NCBI GenBank assembly: GCA_963745175.1
Contig: CAVUWK010000003.1
Location: 102,598-166,597 of the forward strand
Direction of reading: 5' to 3'
Source: Bog-473 sp963745175
GTDB lineage: Bacteria > Actinomycetota > Acidimicrobiia > Acidimicrobiales > RAAP-2
DNA length: 64,000 nt
Shown here: one piece after another, positions 62,234 through 64,000 of the stretch
Position numbering within the stretch: the first letter of the stretch is position 1
Layout: each line of letters opens with the position of its first letter
Program-made: the position numbers and the translations under genes
The notes under the pieces: generated by a model
The model's database searches: none
The model's input: the letters and a program-made list of their open reading frames with translations, nothing else
Told to the model about the DNA's origin: nothing

Positions 62234-63526
62234 GGGTCTGCGTCGTCGGCAGCGGCGGCCGCGAGCACGCGCTCGCCCACGTGCTGGCGCGCACGGCCGA
62301 CGTGGTGGTGACGCCGGGCAACCCCGGCATGGCCCCGCCGATCACCGTGGCCGACGACGAGCCGGTCGAGGAGATCGAGGCCGACCTCTACGTGATCGGC
62401 CCCGAGGCGCCGCTGGTGGCCGGCCTGGCCGACACGCTGCGGGCCCAGGGCCGGGCCGTCCTGGGCCCGGGCGCCGACGGCGCGCTGCTCGAGGGGTCCA
62501 AGGCCTTCATGAAGGAGGTGCTCGGCGCGGCGGGGGTCCCGACGGCGCGCTTCGCCACCTTCGACGCCCTCGAGTCCGCCGCCGCCACTGGACTACCTCG
62601 AGACGCTGCCCGGGCCCTGGGTGATCAAGACCGACGGCCTGGCCGCCGGCAAGGGCGTGCTGGTGGCGCAGAGCCTGGACGAGGCCCGCGCCGACGTCAC
62701 GGCCAAGCTGTCGGGCGCCGCGTTCGGCGACGCCGGGCGCCACATCGTCATCGAGGAGGGGCTCGTGGGCGAGGAGTGCTCGCTGCTCGTGCTCTGCGAC
62801 GGCACCCGCGCCGTGCCGCTCGTCCCGGCGCAGGACTTCAAGCGCATCGGCGACGGCGACGCCGGGCCCAACACCGGCGGCATGGGCGCCTACGCGCCGA
62901 TGCCGCACGTGGACGGCGCAGGCGGTCGACGCGCATCATGGACACCGCCGTGCTGCCGCTGGTCGAGGAGCTGCGCCGCCGCGGCATCGACTACCGCGGC
63001 GTGCTCTACGCCGGCCTCATGCTGACCGCGGAGGGCCCCAAGGTCATCGAGTACAACGTGCGCTTCGGGGACCCCGAGGCCCAGGTGGTGCTCCCGCTGC
63101 TGGCCGACGACGCCGCCGAGCTGCTTCCTCGCCGTGGCCAACGGCGAGCTCGACGGGCGCGGCCCCGCCGGCCTTCTCGGGCGACGCCGCCGTGTGCGTC
63201 GTGCTGGCCTCGCAGGGCTACCCCGAGCACCCGCGCCTCGGCGACACCATCGAGGGGCTGAACGCCGCCGGCCAGTCCGTCGCCGCCGTCGACGGGGTGA
63301 CCGTCTTCCACGCCGGCACCGCGGCGCCACGGCCCGGACGGGCCCTTCTACACGGCCGGCGGGCGCGTGCTCGGCGTGACCGCGGTGGCGCCGACGCTGG
63401 AGCAGGCCCGCGAGCGCGCCTACGCGGCCACCGCGCCGATTGACTGGGAGGGCATGCAGATGCGCCACGACATCGCGGCCCTGGTGGCCGGCTCCCCGGT
63501 CGGGGCGGCGGGAGGGCGCCCGGTGA
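62230..63526 (+). CDS. purD: Phosphoribosylamine-glycine ligase, several frameshifts
   Basis: About 430 codons. RVCVVGSGGREHALAHVLAR opens the protein; GPGADGALLEGSKAFMKEVL, PWVIKTDGLAAGKGVLVAQS, the GEECSLLVLCDG and GPNTGGMGAYAPMP segments and IEYNVRFGDPEAQVVLPLL are the ATP-grasp core. Frames change near 62590, 62925, 63125 and 63330, and once more before the end. As read, the last frame runs into purB; the natural stop TGA (63524-63526) overlaps the purB GTG by four bases. Second step of purine synthesis. Confidence 0.9.
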
Positions 63527-64000
63527 TCCCGCGCTACGCGCCGCCGGACATGGCGGCGCTGTTCAGCGACACGGCGCGCTTCGCGCTCTGGCTCGAGGTC
63601 GAGCTGCTGGCCACCGAGGCCCAGGCCGCCGTCGGCGTCGTGCCGGCCGAGGACGCCGCCACCTGCCGGGCCAAGGCCCCCACCGTCGACGACGTCTTCG
63701 TGGCCGACGTGCTCGAGCGCGAGAAGGTCACGGACCACGACGTGGCCGCCTTCGTCGACGTCGTGCAGGAGCGCATCGGCGCGCCGGCCGGCTCGCACAT
63801 CCACTACGGGCTGACCTCCTCCGACGTGGTGGACACCGCGCTGTGCGCCACGCTGACCCGGGCGGCCGATCTGCTGCTGGCCGACCTCGACGCCTTCGTC
63901 GCCGCGCTCAAGGCGCGCGCCCTCGAGCTCCTGCACGTGCCGGTCACGGGCCGCACGCACGGCATGCACGCCGAGCCGACGACGTTCGGGGCCAAGTTCG
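63523..64000 (+). CDS. purB: Adenylosuccinate lyase, N-terminal part, runs off the window
   Basis: 159 codons present. VIPRYAPPDMAALFSDTARF then ALWLEVELLATEAQAAVGVV is the family N-terminus, and GSHIHYGLTSSDVVDTALCA with TGRTHGMHAEPTTFG are the conserved first and second signature regions. GTG at 63523 has GGGAGGG nine bases upstream. It catalyses two lyase steps in purine synthesis; coupling with purA and purD in one operon is typical. Confidence 0.93.
   Translation, partial: MIPRYAPPDMAALFSDTARFALWLEVELLATEAQAAVGVVPAEDAATCRAKAPTVDDVFVADVLEREKVTDHDVAAFVDVVQERIGAPAGSHIHYGLTSSDVVDTALCATLTRAADLLLADLDAFVAALKARALELLHVPVTGRTHGMHAEPTTFGAKF

Overview
The window is high-GC actinobacterial DNA, most likely from class Acidimicrobiia and probably a metagenomic or long-read draft. 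Four things point there. The chaperone cluster has the actinobacterial order dnaK-grpE-dnaJ-hspR followed by clpB. There is a textbook GlnR box in front of an amt-glnK operon, and F420-type oxidoreductases are present. Two secreted proteins carry the repeat type GYWLVASDGGIFSYGDAQFY, which I associate with Acidimicrobiia. Many conserved genes (dnaK, grpE, dnaJ, clpB, purA, purD, gpmA, amt, SNF2) are interrupted by single-base frameshifts. Essential genes are hit too, so these are far more likely sequencing indels than decay.

Layout. 1-7.7 kb: a leftward ABC exporter plus sensor kinase operon, a divergent ECF sigma factor with a zinc-binding-like tail, and a MacB-type ABC pair. 7.7-15 kb: a TauD-like dioxygenase, a Tat-exported amidohydrolase, membrane proteins, a DapB-like dehydrogenase and an ECF sigma/anti-sigma pair. 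15-19.5 kb: a broken SNF2 helicase coupled to a SWIM zinc-finger protein. 19.4-31.5 kb: catabolic-type enzymes (acyl-CoA ligase, LLM oxidoreductase, SDR, quinone oxidoreductase, phosphotriesterase family), a large cyclase-ATPase regulator with a 44-residue leader gene, and an orphan FtsX-type permease.

31.5-38 kb looks like an accessory island. It has lower GC in its first part. A 50-codon gene ends in a perfect beta-clamp-binding motif (QLSLF). An unknown 131-residue gene shares with it a promoter plus roughly 100-nt leader present in two inverted copies. A leftward run follows, encoding two M24-type proteins, a HAD phosphatase-like protein, a RecB/RNase H-type nuclease and a stand-alone LigD 3'-phosphoesterase. 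A divergent P450 and a truncated tRNA-Gly(CCC) lie at the far edge.

39.8-47.7 kb: an EtfD-like iron-sulfur membrane protein, an F420-type oxidoreductase, an aquaporin, a cNMP-binding protein, a first P-II protein, and a GlnR-controlled amt-glnK operon. 47.8-49.8 kb: an SPFH protein plus ribbon-helix-helix pair with a perfect 25-bp palindrome, then gpmA. 49.9-56.5 kb: the chaperone operon with an HspR-like operator. 56.5-60 kb: tandem 130-bp repeats, a secreted G1 glutamic peptidase with propeller-like repeats, and a convergent secreted repeat protein. 60.2-64 kb: a DJ-1/PfpI protein and purA-purD-purB with 4-base overlaps; purB runs off the end.
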